64,000 nucleotides of DNA, taken from positions 620,001 through 684,000 of the forward strand of contig NZ_QICH01000001.1 of assembly GCF_003194565.2 (NCBI RefSeq), in the 5' to 3' direction. Of this stretch, positions 1 to 9,394 are shown piece after piece. The stretch is from Kangiella spongicola. GTDB taxonomy: Bacteria; Pseudomonadota; Gammaproteobacteria; Enterobacterales; Kangiellaceae. Below the pieces are notes generated by a model. That model did not search any database, had not been told where the DNA came from, and saw only the letters and a program-made list of their open reading frames with translations. The first letter of the stretch is position 1, and every line of letters begins with the position of its first letter. The position numbers and the translations under genes were made by a program.

Positions 1-642
1 GGTACTGGTAAGAACTTCATGAACCCAGCATTAGCAGGTCGTGCCTTCTTATTCTTCGCCTACCCAGCAGACATTTCTGGTGAAACCGTTTGGGCAGCTG
101 TCGACAGCTACTCAGGTGCAACTCCACTAGCATCTGCAGCGGCTGGCACTATCACTGATTACAGCATCAACGCAAGCTGGTGGGACGCTTTCATGGGTCG
201 CATTCCTGGCTCAATTGGTGAAGTTTCAACATTAATGTTGATGATCGGTGGTTTATTCATTATCTACATGCGAATCGCTTCATGGCGTATTGTTCTGGGC
301 GTGTTGCTTGGCATGATTGCTACCAGCTATATCCTTAACGGTATCGGTAGTGAATCGAATGCAATGTTTGCGATGCCTTGGTACTGGCACTTAGTTACAG
401 GTGGTTTTGCCTTTGGTATGTTCTTCATGGCAACAGACCCTGTATCTGCGTCACTAACTAACAAAGGTAAGTGGATCTTTGGTGCCCTAATCGGCTTCAT
501 GGTTGTGATGATTCGTGTCGTCAACCCAGCCTTCCCGGAAGGTATGATGTTGGCCATCCTATTCGCTAACTTGTTTGCGCCGTTAATCGACCACTTTGTG
601 GTACAGGCGAACATCAAACGGAGGACTCGTCGTAATGTCTAA
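1..642 (+). CDS. nqrB: Na+-NQR subunit B, C-terminal part (5' end outside window)
   Basis: Membrane subunit of the sodium-pumping NADH:quinone oxidoreductase, which passes electrons to ubiquinone in the inner membrane while exporting Na+. The reading frame is open from base 1, so only about the last 213 codons are present and the gene begins upstream. The motif SGAT is visible; its Thr (codon 121-123) is the expected covalent FMN attachment site. Several hydrophobic segments and a basic C-terminus (KRRTRR) follow. The stop overlaps the start of nqrC by 8 bp, showing translational coupling. Identification is firm; only the start is missing. Confidence 0.96.
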   Translation, partial: GTGKNFMNPALAGRAFLFFAYPADISGETVWAAVDSYSGATPLASAAAGTITDYSINASWWDAFMGRIPGSIGEVSTLMLMIGGLFIIYMRIASWRIVLGVLLGMIATSYILNGIGSESNAMFAMPWYWHLVTGGFAFGMFFMATDPVSASLTNKGKWIFGALIGFMVVMIRVVNPAFPEGMMLAILFANLFAPLIDHFVVQANIKRRTRRNV

Positions 643-1396
643 GAAAGAAAGTCCTATCAAAACGATTGTTGTCGCAGTTGTCTTGAGTTTGGTTTGCTCG
701 GTAGTCGTATCTTTTGCGGCTATTCAGTTAAAGCCAAAGCAAGAGCTTAATAAAGAACTCGACCGTAAGCGTAATATTTTGATTGCAGCACGTTTGCTTG
801 AGCAAGGTGGTACTCAATCTGAGATTGATGAGCTATTCAAGCAGGTAGAAACAAAGGTTGTTGATTTATCGAGCGGTGAGTTCATTGAGCCACCTAAAGG
901 CTTTAACCAGCGTAAGTTTGCTAAAGACCCAAAAACTAACAAGGTTTTACAGGGCCAAGAAGATATCGCGGGCATTAAGCGTCGCTCACAGTTTGCTAAC
1001 GTTTACTTAGTGCACAACGGTGACGAGCTCGACACTATCGTACTGCCAGTACATGGTTATGGCCTATGGTCGACTATGTATGGTTTCCTAGCTCTTGAGC
1101 CTGATACTAAAACTGTTGTTGGCTTTAAATATTACGAGCAAGGTGAAACTGCGGGTCTGGGTGGCGAGATTGAAAACCCAACTTGGTTGTCACAGTGGCC
1201 TAATAAGCAGGTTCTTAATGAGCAAGGTGACCCAGTAATTAAGTTAGTTAAAGGCTCGGCTCAAACTGAAAACCAAGTAGACGGCCTTTCAGGTGCAACC
1301 TTAACCAGTAATGGTGTTGAAAACACACTTCACTACTGGTTAGGCGAGGATGGCTTCGGTCCATTCTTGGAACGTGTAAGAGCGGGAGAAATTTAA
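635..1396 (+). CDS. nqrC: Na+-NQR subunit C
   Basis: Periplasm-facing flavin subunit of Na+-NQR, anchored by one N-terminal membrane segment (about residues 8-28). The second SGAT motif lies near residue 222, and its Thr is the covalent FMN site loaded by ApbE. I place the start at 635 (MSKKESP) because GGAG sits a few bases upstream and the family begins this way. An open frame extends to 596, but those 13 codons lie inside nqrB. The length of 253 residues is normal. The gene overlaps nqrB and ends one base before nqrD. Confidence 0.95.
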   Translation: MSKKESPIKTIVVAVVLSLVCSVVVSFAAIQLKPKQELNKELDRKRNILIAARLLEQGGTQSEIDELFKQVETKVVDLSSGEFIEPPKGFNQRKFAKDPKTNKVLQGQEDIAGIKRRSQFANVYLVHNGDELDTIVLPVHGYGLWSTMYGFLALEPDTKTVVGFKYYEQGETAGLGGEIENPTWLSQWPNKQVLNEQGDPVIKLVKGSAQTENQVDGLSGATLTSNGVENTLHYWLGEDGFGPFLERVRAGEI

Positions 1397-1397
1397 G

Positions 1398-2033
1398 ATG
1401 GCATTTGATAAACAAGAAGCCAAATCGGTCTTATTTTCACCGATTTTCAATAACAACCCGATTGCTTTGCAGGTACTGGGTATCTGCTCTGCGCTAGCGG
1501 TTACGAGTAAGCTTGAAACAGCTTTAGTAATGAGCTTGGCTCTTACTGTGGTTGTTGCTCTTTCGAACATGCTGATCAGTATGATTCGTAAGCAGATTCC
1601 ATCAAGTATTCGAATCATCGTGCAAATGACGATTATCGCGTCATTAGTAATCCTGGTTGACCAGGTACTTAAGGCATACGCCTATGAAGTATCTAAGCAG
1701 CTATCGGTCTTTGTTGGCTTAATTATTACCAACTGTATCGTTATGGGTCGTGCCGAAGCCTACGCTATGAAGAATGGCCCTTTTATGAGCCTTCTTGATG
1801 GTCTTGGTAACGGTCTGGGTTACTCGGTGCTCTTGATTGTGGTCGGTATCATCCGTGAACTATTCGGTTCAGGTGAGTTACTGGGTTACACAATCCTACC
1901 TTCGACTGCAAACGGTGGTTGGTACGAGACAAACGGTATGTTGGTTCTTCCAGCAAGTTCATTCTTTATTATTGGTTTCCTTATCTGGGCACTTCGTGCT
2001 TGGAAAAAAGACCAAGTGGAGGATAAAGAATAA
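1398..2033 (+). CDS. nqrD: Na+-NQR subunit D
   Basis: Integral membrane subunit of Na+-NQR with about six hydrophobic segments in 211 residues. NqrD and NqrE are homologous, inverted-topology subunits that together hold a membrane-embedded iron-sulfur centre. The cysteines expected to bind it are visible at residues 30 and 113 (GIC, TNC). The gene starts directly after nqrC, and its stop overlaps the nqrE ATG by one base, so translation is likely coupled. Nothing unusual is seen. Confidence 0.96.
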   Translation: MAFDKQEAKSVLFSPIFNNNPIALQVLGICSALAVTSKLETALVMSLALTVVVALSNMLISMIRKQIPSSIRIIVQMTIIASLVILVDQVLKAYAYEVSKQLSVFVGLIITNCIVMGRAEAYAMKNGPFMSLLDGLGNGLGYSVLLIVVGIIRELFGSGELLGYTILPSTANGGWYETNGMLVLPASSFFIIGFLIWALRAWKKDQVEDKE

Positions 2034-2641
2034 TGGAACATTATTTATCATTATTTATTCGCTCTGTTTTCGTTGAAAACATGGCATTGGCATTCCTTCT
2101 GGGAATGTGTACTTTCTTAGCGGTTTCAAAGAAAGTTCAGACGGCAATTGGTCTTGGTATCGCGGTTATCATCGTGCAAACCATTACCGTTCCAGTAAAC
2201 AACTTATTGGTTCATTACCTTTTAGCTGACGGCGCTTTAGCGTGGGCAGGCTTCCCAGAAGCTGACTTAAGCTTCCTAGGCTTAATTGTCTATATCGGCG
2301 TTATCGCAGCATTGGTACAAATCTTGGAAATGACTTTAGATAAGTTCTTCCCAGCACTGTACCAATCGTTAGGTATCTTCCTACCATTGATTACGGTTAA
2401 CTGCGCCATCATGGGTGGTTCACTGTTCATGGTAGAGCGTGACTACGACTTTGCTGAGTCTGTTGTATTCGGTCTTGGTTCAGGTTTTGGTTGGGCCCTA
2501 GCAATCGCAGCTTTAGCGGGTATTCGTGAGAAAATGAAGTATTCAGACGTTCCAGATGGCTTACGTGGTTTAGGTATTACCTTCATCACCGTTGGTTTGA
2601 TGGCGATCGGCTTCATGTCATTCTCTGGTATTAAATTGTAA
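2033..2641 (+). CDS. nqrE: Na+-NQR subunit E
   Basis: Six-helix membrane subunit, paralogous to NqrD and part of the Na+ translocation path. Cysteines at residues 26 (GMC) and 124 (VNC) match the positions used for the intramembrane iron-sulfur centre of this family. The length of 202 residues is standard. The start codon overlaps the nqrD stop (ATAATG context). Nineteen bases carrying an AAGGAAA ribosome site separate it from nqrF. Confidence 0.96.
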   Translation: MEHYLSLFIRSVFVENMALAFLLGMCTFLAVSKKVQTAIGLGIAVIIVQTITVPVNNLLVHYLLADGALAWAGFPEADLSFLGLIVYIGVIAALVQILEMTLDKFFPALYQSLGIFLPLITVNCAIMGGSLFMVERDYDFAESVVFGLGSGFGWALAIAALAGIREKMKYSDVPDGLRGLGITFITVGLMAIGFMSFSGIKL

Positions 2642-2659
2642 TTTATAAGGAAACAACCA

Positions 2660-3886
2660 ATGAGTGAAATTATTCTAGGCGTTGCCTTATTTACCATAGT
2701 AATCCTAGCGCTGGTGATGATTATTCTATTCGCACGCAAGCAGCTAGTGGCTACTGGTAACGTTACAATTAACATCAATGACGACGCTGAAAAATCTATT
2801 ACAACTGAAGCTGGCGGTAAGCTACTCGGTGCGCTAGCTAACAATGGCATTTTCGTATCATCTGCATGTGGTGGCGGCGGTACTTGTGGCCAGTGTATCT
2901 GTAAAGTTACAGAGGGTGGCGGCTCTATTCTTCCAACAGAAGAAAGCCATATCACAAAGAAGGAAGCCGCTGAAGGTTACCGTCTTTCGTGCCAGGTCGC
3001 GGTTAAACAAGACATGAAAATCGAAGTGCCTGAAGAAGTTTTTGGTACTAAGAAGTGGGATTGTGAAGTTATCTCTAACGATAACAAAGCAACGTTCATT
3101 AAAGAGCTTGTGTTACGTATTCCTGATGGCGAAAGCGTTCCTTTCCGTGCCGGTGGTTATATTCAGATCGAATGTCCTCCGTACAAATTGAAGTACAGTG
3201 AGTTTGACATTCCTGACGAGTATCGTCCTGACTGGGAACAGTTTAAGTTATTCGACGTAGAAGCCGAGTCTAAAGAAGATGTGATTCGAGCTTACTCAAT
3301 GGCGAACTACCCAGAAGAGGAAGGCATCATTATGCTAAACGTGCGTATCGCAACGCCTCCGCCACGCGATATGTCACTACCAGCAGGTAAAATGTCATCT
3401 TACATCTGGAAACTCAAACCAGGCGATAAGGTTACTATTTCTGGTCCTTATGGTGAATTCTTCGCCAAAGATACCGATGCTGAAATGGTCTTTATTGGTG
3501 GTGGTGCTGGTATGGCTCCGATGCGTTCGCATATCTTTGACCAACTACGTCGTATTAAGACAGACCGCAAGATGACGTTCTGGTACGGTGCTCGAAGCAA
3601 GCGCGAAATGTTCTACGAGGAAGATTTTGACATGCTTGCGCGTGAGAATGACAATTTCAAATGGCATGTGGCGCTTTCAGATCCGCAACCAGAAGATAAC
3701 TGGGAAGGTTATACGGGCTTTATTCATAACGTCTTGTATGAAAACTACTTGAAAGACCACCCAGCTCCAGAAGATTGTGAGTTCTACATGTGTGGACCTC
3801 CAATGATGAACGCAGCATGTATTAAGATGCTAGAAGATTTAGGCGTAGAGCCAGAAAACATCTTACTTGATGACTTTGGTGGCTAA
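2660..3886 (+). CDS. nqrF: Na+-NQR subunit F, NADH dehydrogenase component
   Basis: Electron-entry subunit that oxidises NADH and feeds FAD, a [2Fe-2S] centre and then the membrane flavins. In order there is an N-terminal membrane anchor (about residues 4-24), a plant-type ferredoxin domain with C70, C76, C79 and C111, an FAD domain around RAYSMANY (about 210), and an NAD domain with GGGAGMAP (about 277) and CGPPMMN near the C-terminus. The length of 408 residues is typical. It is the last subunit gene of the operon and is followed by an intrinsic terminator. Confidence 0.97.
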   Translation: MSEIILGVALFTIVILALVMIILFARKQLVATGNVTININDDAEKSITTEAGGKLLGALANNGIFVSSACGGGGTCGQCICKVTEGGGSILPTEESHITKKEAAEGYRLSCQVAVKQDMKIEVPEEVFGTKKWDCEVISNDNKATFIKELVLRIPDGESVPFRAGGYIQIECPPYKLKYSEFDIPDEYRPDWEQFKLFDVEAESKEDVIRAYSMANYPEEEGIIMLNVRIATPPPRDMSLPAGKMSSYIWKLKPGDKVTISGPYGEFFAKDTDAEMVFIGGGAGMAPMRSHIFDQLRRIKTDRKMTFWYGARSKREMFYEEDFDMLARENDNFKWHVALSDPQPEDNWEGYTGFIHNVLYENYLKDHPAPEDCEFYMCGPPMMNAACIKMLEDLGVEPENILLDDFGG

Positions 3887-3908
3887 ACACTACTAACTCT
3901 TTTAAAAT

Positions 3909-3934
3909 AGGCGGCCTTAGGGTCGCCTTTTTTG
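3909..3934 (+). terminator. Intrinsic terminator after nqrF
   Basis: An AGGCG/CGCCT stem with a partly paired GCC-rich interior is followed by six T residues, 23 bases past the nqrF stop. It should end the nqr transcript, leaving apbE partly separate. Confidence 0.75.
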
Positions 3935-3974
3935 TTTCTGCTTTTCGCAGTTTCATACTTTTCGCTTAGGTACT

Positions 3975-4994
3975 ATGATTATGCGCATTATCTTACTTTC
4001 CTTTCTTAGTCTGCTATGTATTTCATGCTCAGAGGAAATTCCATACAGTAAAATTTCTGGCTCAACTATGGGTACGACCTACAGCGTTATCCTAAGATCC
4101 GATTCAGTATCGCCCGAAGTTGTGTATAAAGACATAGAAACCGAGCTGAAAGCTATCAACCAGCTGATGTCGACTTATATCCCCGATAGCGAAATCAATC
4201 GATTTAATGCGTTAACCAATAACAGTTGCTTTCGTTTTTCAGACAAAAGTTGGGAAGTGCTTGTCGCTGCGCAGAAAGTCTATCAGGCCACTAATGGTGC
4301 CTTTGATATTACTATGGGCCCACTAATTTCTCGCTGGGGCTTTAACGTTGAAGAATATGAAGAAAAAGTACCTTCCGCAGCCGAGGTCCAAACACTGTTA
4401 ACAACAACGGGAAGTGATAAGTTACATTATGACTTCACTAATCAGTGCATCAGCAAGTCACTTCCAGGAATTACGATTAACCTATCGGCCATCGCAAAAG
4501 GTTTTGGCGTCGATCGTGTAGCTCATATCGTGGAACAGCATGGCGTTGTTGATTACTTGGTTGAGATTGGCGGGGAGACTAAAGCAAAAGGGCGCAATCC
4601 GAACGGCAGTGACTGGCGCGTAGCTGTAGAAAACCCATCAGCAGTTGCACAGCGTAAAATGCTTGTAGTGGGCCTTACAGAGAGCTCTATAGCCACATCT
4701 GGTGATTATCGAAACTATTTTACCATTGATGGTAAACGTTTTTCCCATACCATCGATCCTACGACAGGCTATCCAGTCGAACACTCACTAGCATCTGTAT
4801 CAGTTATACACCCACAAAATATGTACGCAGATGCTTACGCAACCGCTTTTTCAGTGATGGGCGTTAAGCGCTCTCTAGAGCTAGCAAACAGTTTAAACTT
4901 AGCCGTTTTTATGGTGGAACATAGCAGTAAACAGGATGAAGAAGCGAAAGTGCACAGTAACGAGGAGTTTGATAGCTATATACTGACTCATTAG
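3975..4994 (+). CDS. apbE: FAD:protein FMN transferase (ApbE), lipoprotein
   Basis: Transfers FMN from FAD onto the Thr of SGAT motifs, as needed for NqrB and NqrC just upstream. The N-terminus is a lipoprotein signal ending in CISC (Cys about residue 18), so the enzyme should be tethered in the periplasm where the NqrC site lies. The family motif GSTMGTTYSV and the conserved region around YLVEIGGE are visible. The length of 339 residues is normal. A second in-frame ATG at 3981 is an equally good start. Its position between nqrF and nqrM fits a Na+-NQR maturation block. Confidence 0.94.
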   Translation: MIMRIILLSFLSLLCISCSEEIPYSKISGSTMGTTYSVILRSDSVSPEVVYKDIETELKAINQLMSTYIPDSEINRFNALTNNSCFRFSDKSWEVLVAAQKVYQATNGAFDITMGPLISRWGFNVEEYEEKVPSAAEVQTLLTTTGSDKLHYDFTNQCISKSLPGITINLSAIAKGFGVDRVAHIVEQHGVVDYLVEIGGETKAKGRNPNGSDWRVAVENPSAVAQRKMLVVGLTESSIATSGDYRNYFTIDGKRFSHTIDPTTGYPVEHSLASVSVIHPQNMYADAYATAFSVMGVKRSLELANSLNLAVFMVEHSSKQDEEAKVHSNEEFDSYILTH

Positions 4995-5135
4995 ATCCTG
5001 TGAAAAGAGCTGTAACAGTATTCTTGGCCGTCACTGTTGGTATTCAAAATACTATAATCTGTTTGTTTTTTAATCTGTATATTCGCCATTGGAGTATGGT
5101 AAAATGTACCCACTTAACCAAATCTTAGAGTCATT

Positions 5136-5357
5136 ATGAGCAGTACATTTTTATTAGCTTTTGCCCTTTTTATTGGCGTCATAATTATTATGGCCGTTGG
5201 TTATATTTTTCAGCAAAAGCGTATTAGCGGCAGTTGTGGTGGATTAGATGCACTTGGCATCGAAAAAGCCTGTGATTGCGATAAACCTTGTGCAAAAAAA
5301 CGTGCACGTATGCGAAATAATGAACACCGTTTAGATATTACAGTTATTGAAGAGTAA
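5136..5357 (+). CDS. nqrM: Na+-NQR maturation protein NqrM
   Basis: Small 73-residue DUF539 protein needed for assembly of Na+-NQR, probably for delivery of iron to the NqrD/NqrE centre. It has one N-terminal membrane helix (about residues 5-26) followed by a Cys cluster: SGSCGG, then CDCDKPC. Four cysteines in this arrangement are the family signature. It completes the nqr-apbE-nqrM arrangement known from Vibrio and relatives. A short palindrome overlaps the stop codon. Confidence 0.92.
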   Translation: MSSTFLLAFALFIGVIIIMAVGYIFQQKRISGSCGGLDALGIEKACDCDKPCAKKRARMRNNEHRLDITVIEE

Positions 5358-5374
5358 TTCAAAAGAATTACTCT
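5351..5374 (+). terminator. Perfect hairpin overlapping the nqrM stop
   Basis: Ten-base inverted repeat AGAGTAATTC with an AAAA loop; the nqrM TAA lies inside the left arm. It has no clean T-tract, so it may be a weak terminator or a 3' stabilising hairpin. Confidence 0.5.
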
Positions 5375-5408
5375 TACTCATTCTTAGAGTAATTATACAG
5401 AAGGTATT

Positions 5409-5804
5409 TTACGAGAAGTGTTGGAAAGCCTTAAGTATGCTTTGTCTTGAGATCATTCCAACTAATTGACTCTTTTCGACTACCGGATACATTCGACAGC
5501 TATCTTCTAAAAATCTTTCAGCAACATCAGCTATATTGTCATCAGGATGTACCGTTCGCACTTCCTTCGCCATTCTATCAACCACCTGATCACCTAAATC
5601 ACCATGGTAAATAGCGCTTAATACCGTATGTAAGCAGTCCTTTTCTGATAAATAACCCACTAATCGGTTATGGTCATCAACTACTGGGGCACCAGTCAAT
5701 CTGTATTCCATCATCGTTTGTGCGGCTTCAACGACATCAGTTTCTGGCTTCAAAGTAATCATCGCAGAAGTCATATAATCACGTACCGTGACTGATTTTA
5801 GCAT
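5409..5804 (-). CDS. CBS-domain protein
   Basis: 131-residue stand-alone protein made of two CBS motifs. The first is near residues 7-60 (TVRDYMTSAMITLKPETDV) and the second near 70-128 (VRTVHPDDNIADVAERFLED). CBS pairs bind adenine nucleotides and usually regulate a partner enzyme or channel. No partner domain is fused and no obvious partner is adjacent. It is read away from nqrM and lies downstream of the OmpA gene behind a terminator, so it is probably a single-gene unit. The specific role is unknown. Confidence 0.85.
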   Translation of the reverse strand: MLKSVTVRDYMTSAMITLKPETDVVEAAQTMMEYRLTGAPVVDDHNRLVGYLSEKDCLHTVLSAIYHGDLGDQVVDRMAKEVRTVHPDDNIADVAERFLEDSCRMYPVVEKSQLVGMISRQSILKAFQHFS

Positions 5805-5877
5805 AGGCGGCTCCTTTTCAATTAGGCTTTATAGTTATCACGCTTCATTTGATAGTAGCCTATTTCCTATAAAAAAC

Positions 5878-5901
5878 AAAGCCCAGCAATTGCTGGGCTT
5901 T
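5878..5901 (-). terminator. Terminator downstream of the OmpA-type gene
   Basis: A perfect 24-bp palindrome (AAAGCCCAGCA and its complement) is followed on the reverse strand by TTTGTTTTTT. It separates the OmpA gene from the CBS gene. Confidence 0.85.
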
Positions 5902-5926
5902 GAACTATCATAACTACTGGGAGTTA

Positions 5927-7060
5927 TTATTTTTTAGTTTCTGCGTGAGCTTCTGCACGACGGTTAAGGGCACGGCCTTCAGCAGTTGAGTTATCTGCAA
6001 TCGGACGCTCTTCACCGTAACCAACAGCGCTTAAACGAGAACCATCAATACCGAAGTTATTGATTAAGTAATCCTTAACAGCTCCTGCACGACGCTCAGA
6101 TAAACCTTGGTTGTATTGGTTCGAACCAGTGCTATCTGTGTGGCCTTGGATTTGTGCGTTAACGTCTGGATACTGACGTAAGAACTCTGCAACTTTCGCA
6201 ATCTCAGAAACCATCTCTGGCTTGATTTGGTACTTATCAACGTCAAAGTTCAAACGCATGTCGACGACTACTTCTTCTTTTGGCTCAATCTTACAGCCAC
6301 GCTCGTCAACTTTTGCACCAGCTTCAGTACCTGGACATGCGTCCTTGTAGTCCGCTACACCGTCACCGTCACTATCAAGTGCACAACCGTATGCGTCTAC
6401 TGCAGCACCAGCTGGGGTACCAGGACAACGATCGTCAGCGTCTAATACACCGTCGCCATCAGAATCTTTAGCTTCTTTCTTAGGTTCAACTTTTGGTGCT
6501 GGAGCGCCTGCGCGAACCGTCTCACCAAAGAAGTAACCGATGTTGAAATAAGCCATTTTATCGTCGCCACGCTCACCTGAATCTAGGAAATCATAACCTA
6601 CACGCAGAAATACATTGTCGTTAGCGAAATGCTGAATACCCAAACCAACTTTGTAAAACTCATCTTCAAAGTCAGGGTGGTAAACTTCATACTTGTCTTC
6701 GTGCTTACCATAACCAACTTTTAGGAATGGATGTGTTTGCGCACTTCCTAACCAGTTAGTGTCATTGTATAGAACATCTAAGCCATAGGTAATAATATCA
6801 GTGCGGGCACTAATAGCATTATTGTAAGCATCATCGGTGTAACTGTATAAGCCTTCAATTTGCCAATTCTTATTGAAAGCCCAACCGAAACCAAAATCGC
6901 CACCCATTCTTTCATTAGTTTGGCGGTGTACATCTAAATCTAAGTCATGAAGACCCACATATCCATAGAAACCATGGCGGTCTTGTACTTCACCTTCTCC
7001 AGCATAAGCTGTTGAACCTAAGGCCAACAAACAAGCTGCTGCTATTAACTTCTTCTTCAT
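5927..7060 (-). CDS. OmpA-family outer-membrane porin with thrombospondin-type-3 repeats
   Basis: Outer-membrane structural protein of 377 residues. In order it has a signal peptide cut after AYA (about residue 20), an eight-strand OmpA-like barrel with aromatic-rich alternating segments to about residue 185, and a KVEPKKE linker. Two calcium-binding TSP3 repeats (DSDGDGVLDADD and DSDGDGVADYKD, each followed by CPGT) come next. The C-terminal OmpA domain carries GHTDSTGSNQYN and LSERRA, which bind peptidoglycan. This OprF-like layout ties the outer membrane to the cell wall. It is monocistronic, with its own promoter signal and terminator. Confidence 0.92.
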   Translation of the reverse strand: MKKKLIAAACLLALGSTAYAGEGEVQDRHGFYGYVGLHDLDLDVHRQTNERMGGDFGFGWAFNKNWQIEGLYSYTDDAYNNAISARTDIITYGLDVLYNDTNWLGSAQTHPFLKVGYGKHEDKYEVYHPDFEDEFYKVGLGIQHFANDNVFLRVGYDFLDSGERGDDKMAYFNIGYFFGETVRAGAPAPKVEPKKEAKDSDGDGVLDADDRCPGTPAGAAVDAYGCALDSDGDGVADYKDACPGTEAGAKVDERGCKIEPKEEVVVDMRLNFDVDKYQIKPEMVSEIAKVAEFLRQYPDVNAQIQGHTDSTGSNQYNQGLSERRAGAVKDYLINNFGIDGSRLSAVGYGEERPIADNSTAEGRALNRRAEAHAETKK

Positions 7061-7105
7061 AGTTTTGCCCTCTTCCTTTATTTCTTGAGTTTAAAGAGTA
7101 CAGCT

Positions 7106-7111
7106 ATTATA
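7106..7111 (-). promoter_or_regulatory. Perfect -10 box upstream of the OmpA-type gene
   Basis: TATAAT on the reverse strand lies about 45 bases before the start codon. No good -35 is seen 16-18 bases upstream. An AAGGAAGAGGG ribosome site precedes the ATG. Confidence 0.4.
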
Positions 7112-7169
7112 CATGAAACAATAACTTACACTCCGAAATATACGTAACTTTCAACAATTTTACAATTTT

Positions 7170-8501
7170 CTATATCAGTTCTTGGACCTTATTAGCTATG
7201 CGTTTCGCGCTATTTTGCGCCAACTGTTCTTCAGTAGCCTCTACCATAACTCGTATTAACGGCTCAGTTCCAGACTTTCGAATAAGTACCCGACCTTTAT
7301 CACCTAATTGAGTTTCAACGTCTTTAATAACCGTTTGTAGCTCTGCTTTTGCTAATATTTCGTCCGCATCTTTAACTCTGACATTGATCAACGTTTGTGG
7401 AAATAGCGGATGACTTTCAACAAACTGCTCTAACGTCTGACCCTCATCATTTAAAGCCTTTAAGACCTGTAAAGCCGAGATTATACCGTCACCTGTTGAG
7501 TTGTAATCCAAACATATTACATGTCCTGATGACTCACCACCGAGTTTCCAACCGTTCTTTTTTAACGACTGCATTACATAACGGTCGCCAACATTGGTTC
7601 TTTCAAAATCGATATTGTGTTTCTTAAAATCTACTTCGATTGCCATATTAGTCATTAAAGTCCCGGCAACACCACTAGAGTCTATATCACTTTTACTCAA
7701 TGACTTTGCTAAAATCCAAATCAGCTGATCGCCATTTACAAGTCGCCCTTTCTTATCGACCATCATCACGCGATCACCGTCACCATCGAATGCTATTCCT
7801 AAATCGGCGTTGTGTTCTAACACAGCTTCTGACAGTGCCTTTGTATCTGTAGCTCCACAGTCTAGATTGATATTCAGCCCATTGGGTTCACAGCCAATTT
7901 TTATAACTTCCGCGCCCAACTCTTTGAAGACGTAAGGTGCTATGTGGTAAGTTGCTCCATGTGCACAATCTACCACCAGTTTCTGTCCTTTTAATGACAG
8001 ATTATTCGGAAAACTGGCTTTACAAAATTCAATATAACGCGCTGATGCATCTTCTAGTCGGTATGCCTTACCTAGCTTGTGGCTTTCCTCTGTGGTCATA
8101 TCCTTATCAAGTAACGCCTCTATCTCAAGTTCTACTTCATCAGGGAACTTAGTACCATCTGCAGAAAAGAACTTAATGCCATTATCATGATAGGGGTTGT
8201 GCGACGCACTGATTACAATGCCAGCATCAGCCCTGAAGGTTCTCGTTAAATAAGCAATTGCTGGTGTTGGCATAGGTCCCACCAACATGCTATTAACTCC
8301 AGAAGCAGTTAAGCCAGCTTGAAGTACTGATTCAAACATATAACCTGAAATTCGAGTGTCTTTACCAATGACAACTTTTCCTTTATTCCCCAATACTTGC
8401 CCCAAAGCCCAACCCAGCTTTAAAACAAACTCAGGCGTAATTGGAAACTCCCCTACAGTGCCTCGAATACCATCAGTACCAAAATATTTTCTCTTACTCA
8501 C
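7170..8501 (-). CDS. glmM: Phosphoglucosamine mutase
   Basis: Converts glucosamine-6-phosphate to glucosamine-1-phosphate in the cytoplasm, feeding UDP-GlcNAc for peptidoglycan and LPS. The N-terminus [10 protein letters not shown], the phospho-serine loop ISASHNP (Ser about 100), the metal loop DGDGDR (about 240) and the sugar loop GGESSGH are visible. The C-terminal phosphate-binding [12 protein letters not shown] is also present. The length of 443 residues is usual. It follows folP by 24 bases, as in the conserved rlmE-ftsH-folP-glmM order. Confidence 0.97.
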   Translation of the reverse strand: MSKRKYFGTDGIRGTVGEFPITPEFVLKLGWALGQVLGNKGKVVIGKDTRISGYMFESVLQAGLTASGVNSMLVGPMPTPAIAYLTRTFRADAGIVISASHNPYHDNGIKFFSADGTKFPDEVELEIEALLDKDMTTEESHKLGKAYRLEDASARYIEFCKASFPNNLSLKGQKLVVDCAHGATYHIAPYVFKELGAEVIKIGCEPNGLNINLDCGATDTKALSEAVLEHNADLGIAFDGDGDRVMMVDKKGRLVNGDQLIWILAKSLSKSDIDSSGVAGTLMTNMAIEVDFKKHNIDFERTNVGDRYVMQSLKKNGWKLGGESSGHVICLDYNSTGDGIISALQVLKALNDEGQTLEQFVESHPLFPQTLINVRVKDADEILAKAELQTVIKDVETQLGDKGRVLIRKSGTEPLIRVMVEATEEQLAQNSAKRIANKVQELI

Positions 8502-8525
8502 TTTATGTCCTATTATTATTTGTCG

Positions 8526-9338
8526 TTATTGAAAAGCGTTTATGATTCTCATTGCCTGCACCGTTTCCTCGACATCATGCACGCGTAAAATCTTCGCTCC
8601 ATTTAGCGCAGCATAAGTAGCAGCGACAACGCTACCCAAGCCACGTTCAGCTATATCTTTATCCAATATCTGCCCAATCATGGTTTTCCTTGAAACTCCG
8701 ACCAGTAACGGGCAGTCAATTATTCTAAAGCTCTCAAGTTGCTTCATCAATTGGCAATTGTGCTCTAATGTTTTACCAAACCCAAAGCCAGGGTCAATAA
8801 TTATTCTGTTCTTCGAAATCCCTTTTTCTTCGCATTCTGCAATGCGCTTTATTAACGCTTCCTGAACCTCAGTGACAACATTGTCATACTGTGGGTTCTG
8901 TTGCATGGTTCTAGGCTCGCCCTGCATATGCATGATACATATATGGACATCAGAACTGGAAACAACCTTTAATGCACCAGGAGCTGTAAACGATCGCACA
9001 TCATTTATGAGGTCGACTTCAAGCTTTAACGCTTCCTGCATCACTTCTGCTTTACTGGTATCAACCGAAACTATGGCGTCATTTTGCTTAGCACACTCAA
9101 TCATCGGCAGGACGCGGTCTAGCTCCTGCTGCACCGACACTTCTGTCGCGCCTGGTCGCGTGGACTCCCCCCCGATATCGATAATTTCAGCGCCAGCCTC
9201 AATCATAGATTTGACCCTAGCTTCGGCAGAAGCCTTATCGACAAATTGACCACCATCAGAAAACGAGTCTGGGGTTGTATTCAGAATCCCCATCACAAGG
9301 GGCTCAGGTCTTTGCAGTAGTTTTGCAAGTTTACTCAT
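8526..9338 (-). CDS. folP: Dihydropteroate synthase
   Basis: Joins p-aminobenzoate to dihydropterin pyrophosphate in folate synthesis; target of sulfonamides. The signature GILNTTPDSFSDGG (about residues 18-31), the second loop GGESTRPGA, IDPGFGFGKT and GVSRKTMIG are all visible, giving a complete TIM-barrel enzyme of 270 residues. It lies upstream of glmM in the same direction. An intrinsic terminator separates it from ftsH, so folP-glmM probably depends on read-through or on an unseen promoter. Confidence 0.97.
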   Translation of the reverse strand: MSKLAKLLQRPEPLVMGILNTTPDSFSDGGQFVDKASAEARVKSMIEAGAEIIDIGGESTRPGATEVSVQQELDRVLPMIECAKQNDAIVSVDTSKAEVMQEALKLEVDLINDVRSFTAPGALKVVSSSDVHICIMHMQGEPRTMQQNPQYDNVVTEVQEALIKRIAECEEKGISKNRIIIDPGFGFGKTLEHNCQLMKQLESFRIIDCPLLVGVSRKTMIGQILDKDIAERGLGSVVAATYAALNGAKILRVHDVEETVQAMRIINAFQ

Positions 9339-9357
9339 TATTAACTTTCTAACTCCA

Positions 9358-9383
9358 TAAAAAAAGGGCCTCGAAAGGCCCTT
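9358..9383 (-). terminator. Terminator between ftsH and folP
   Basis: Seven-base AAGGGCC/GGCCCTT stem with a TCGAAA loop, followed on the reverse strand by a run of T residues, just past the ftsH stop. Confidence 0.85.
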
Positions 9384-9394
9384 GTTTTAATCTT

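Noticed and set aside
596-634. 13-codon extension of NqrC
   Set aside because: It lies inside nqrB, and the ATG at 635 has a ribosome site and matches the family start.
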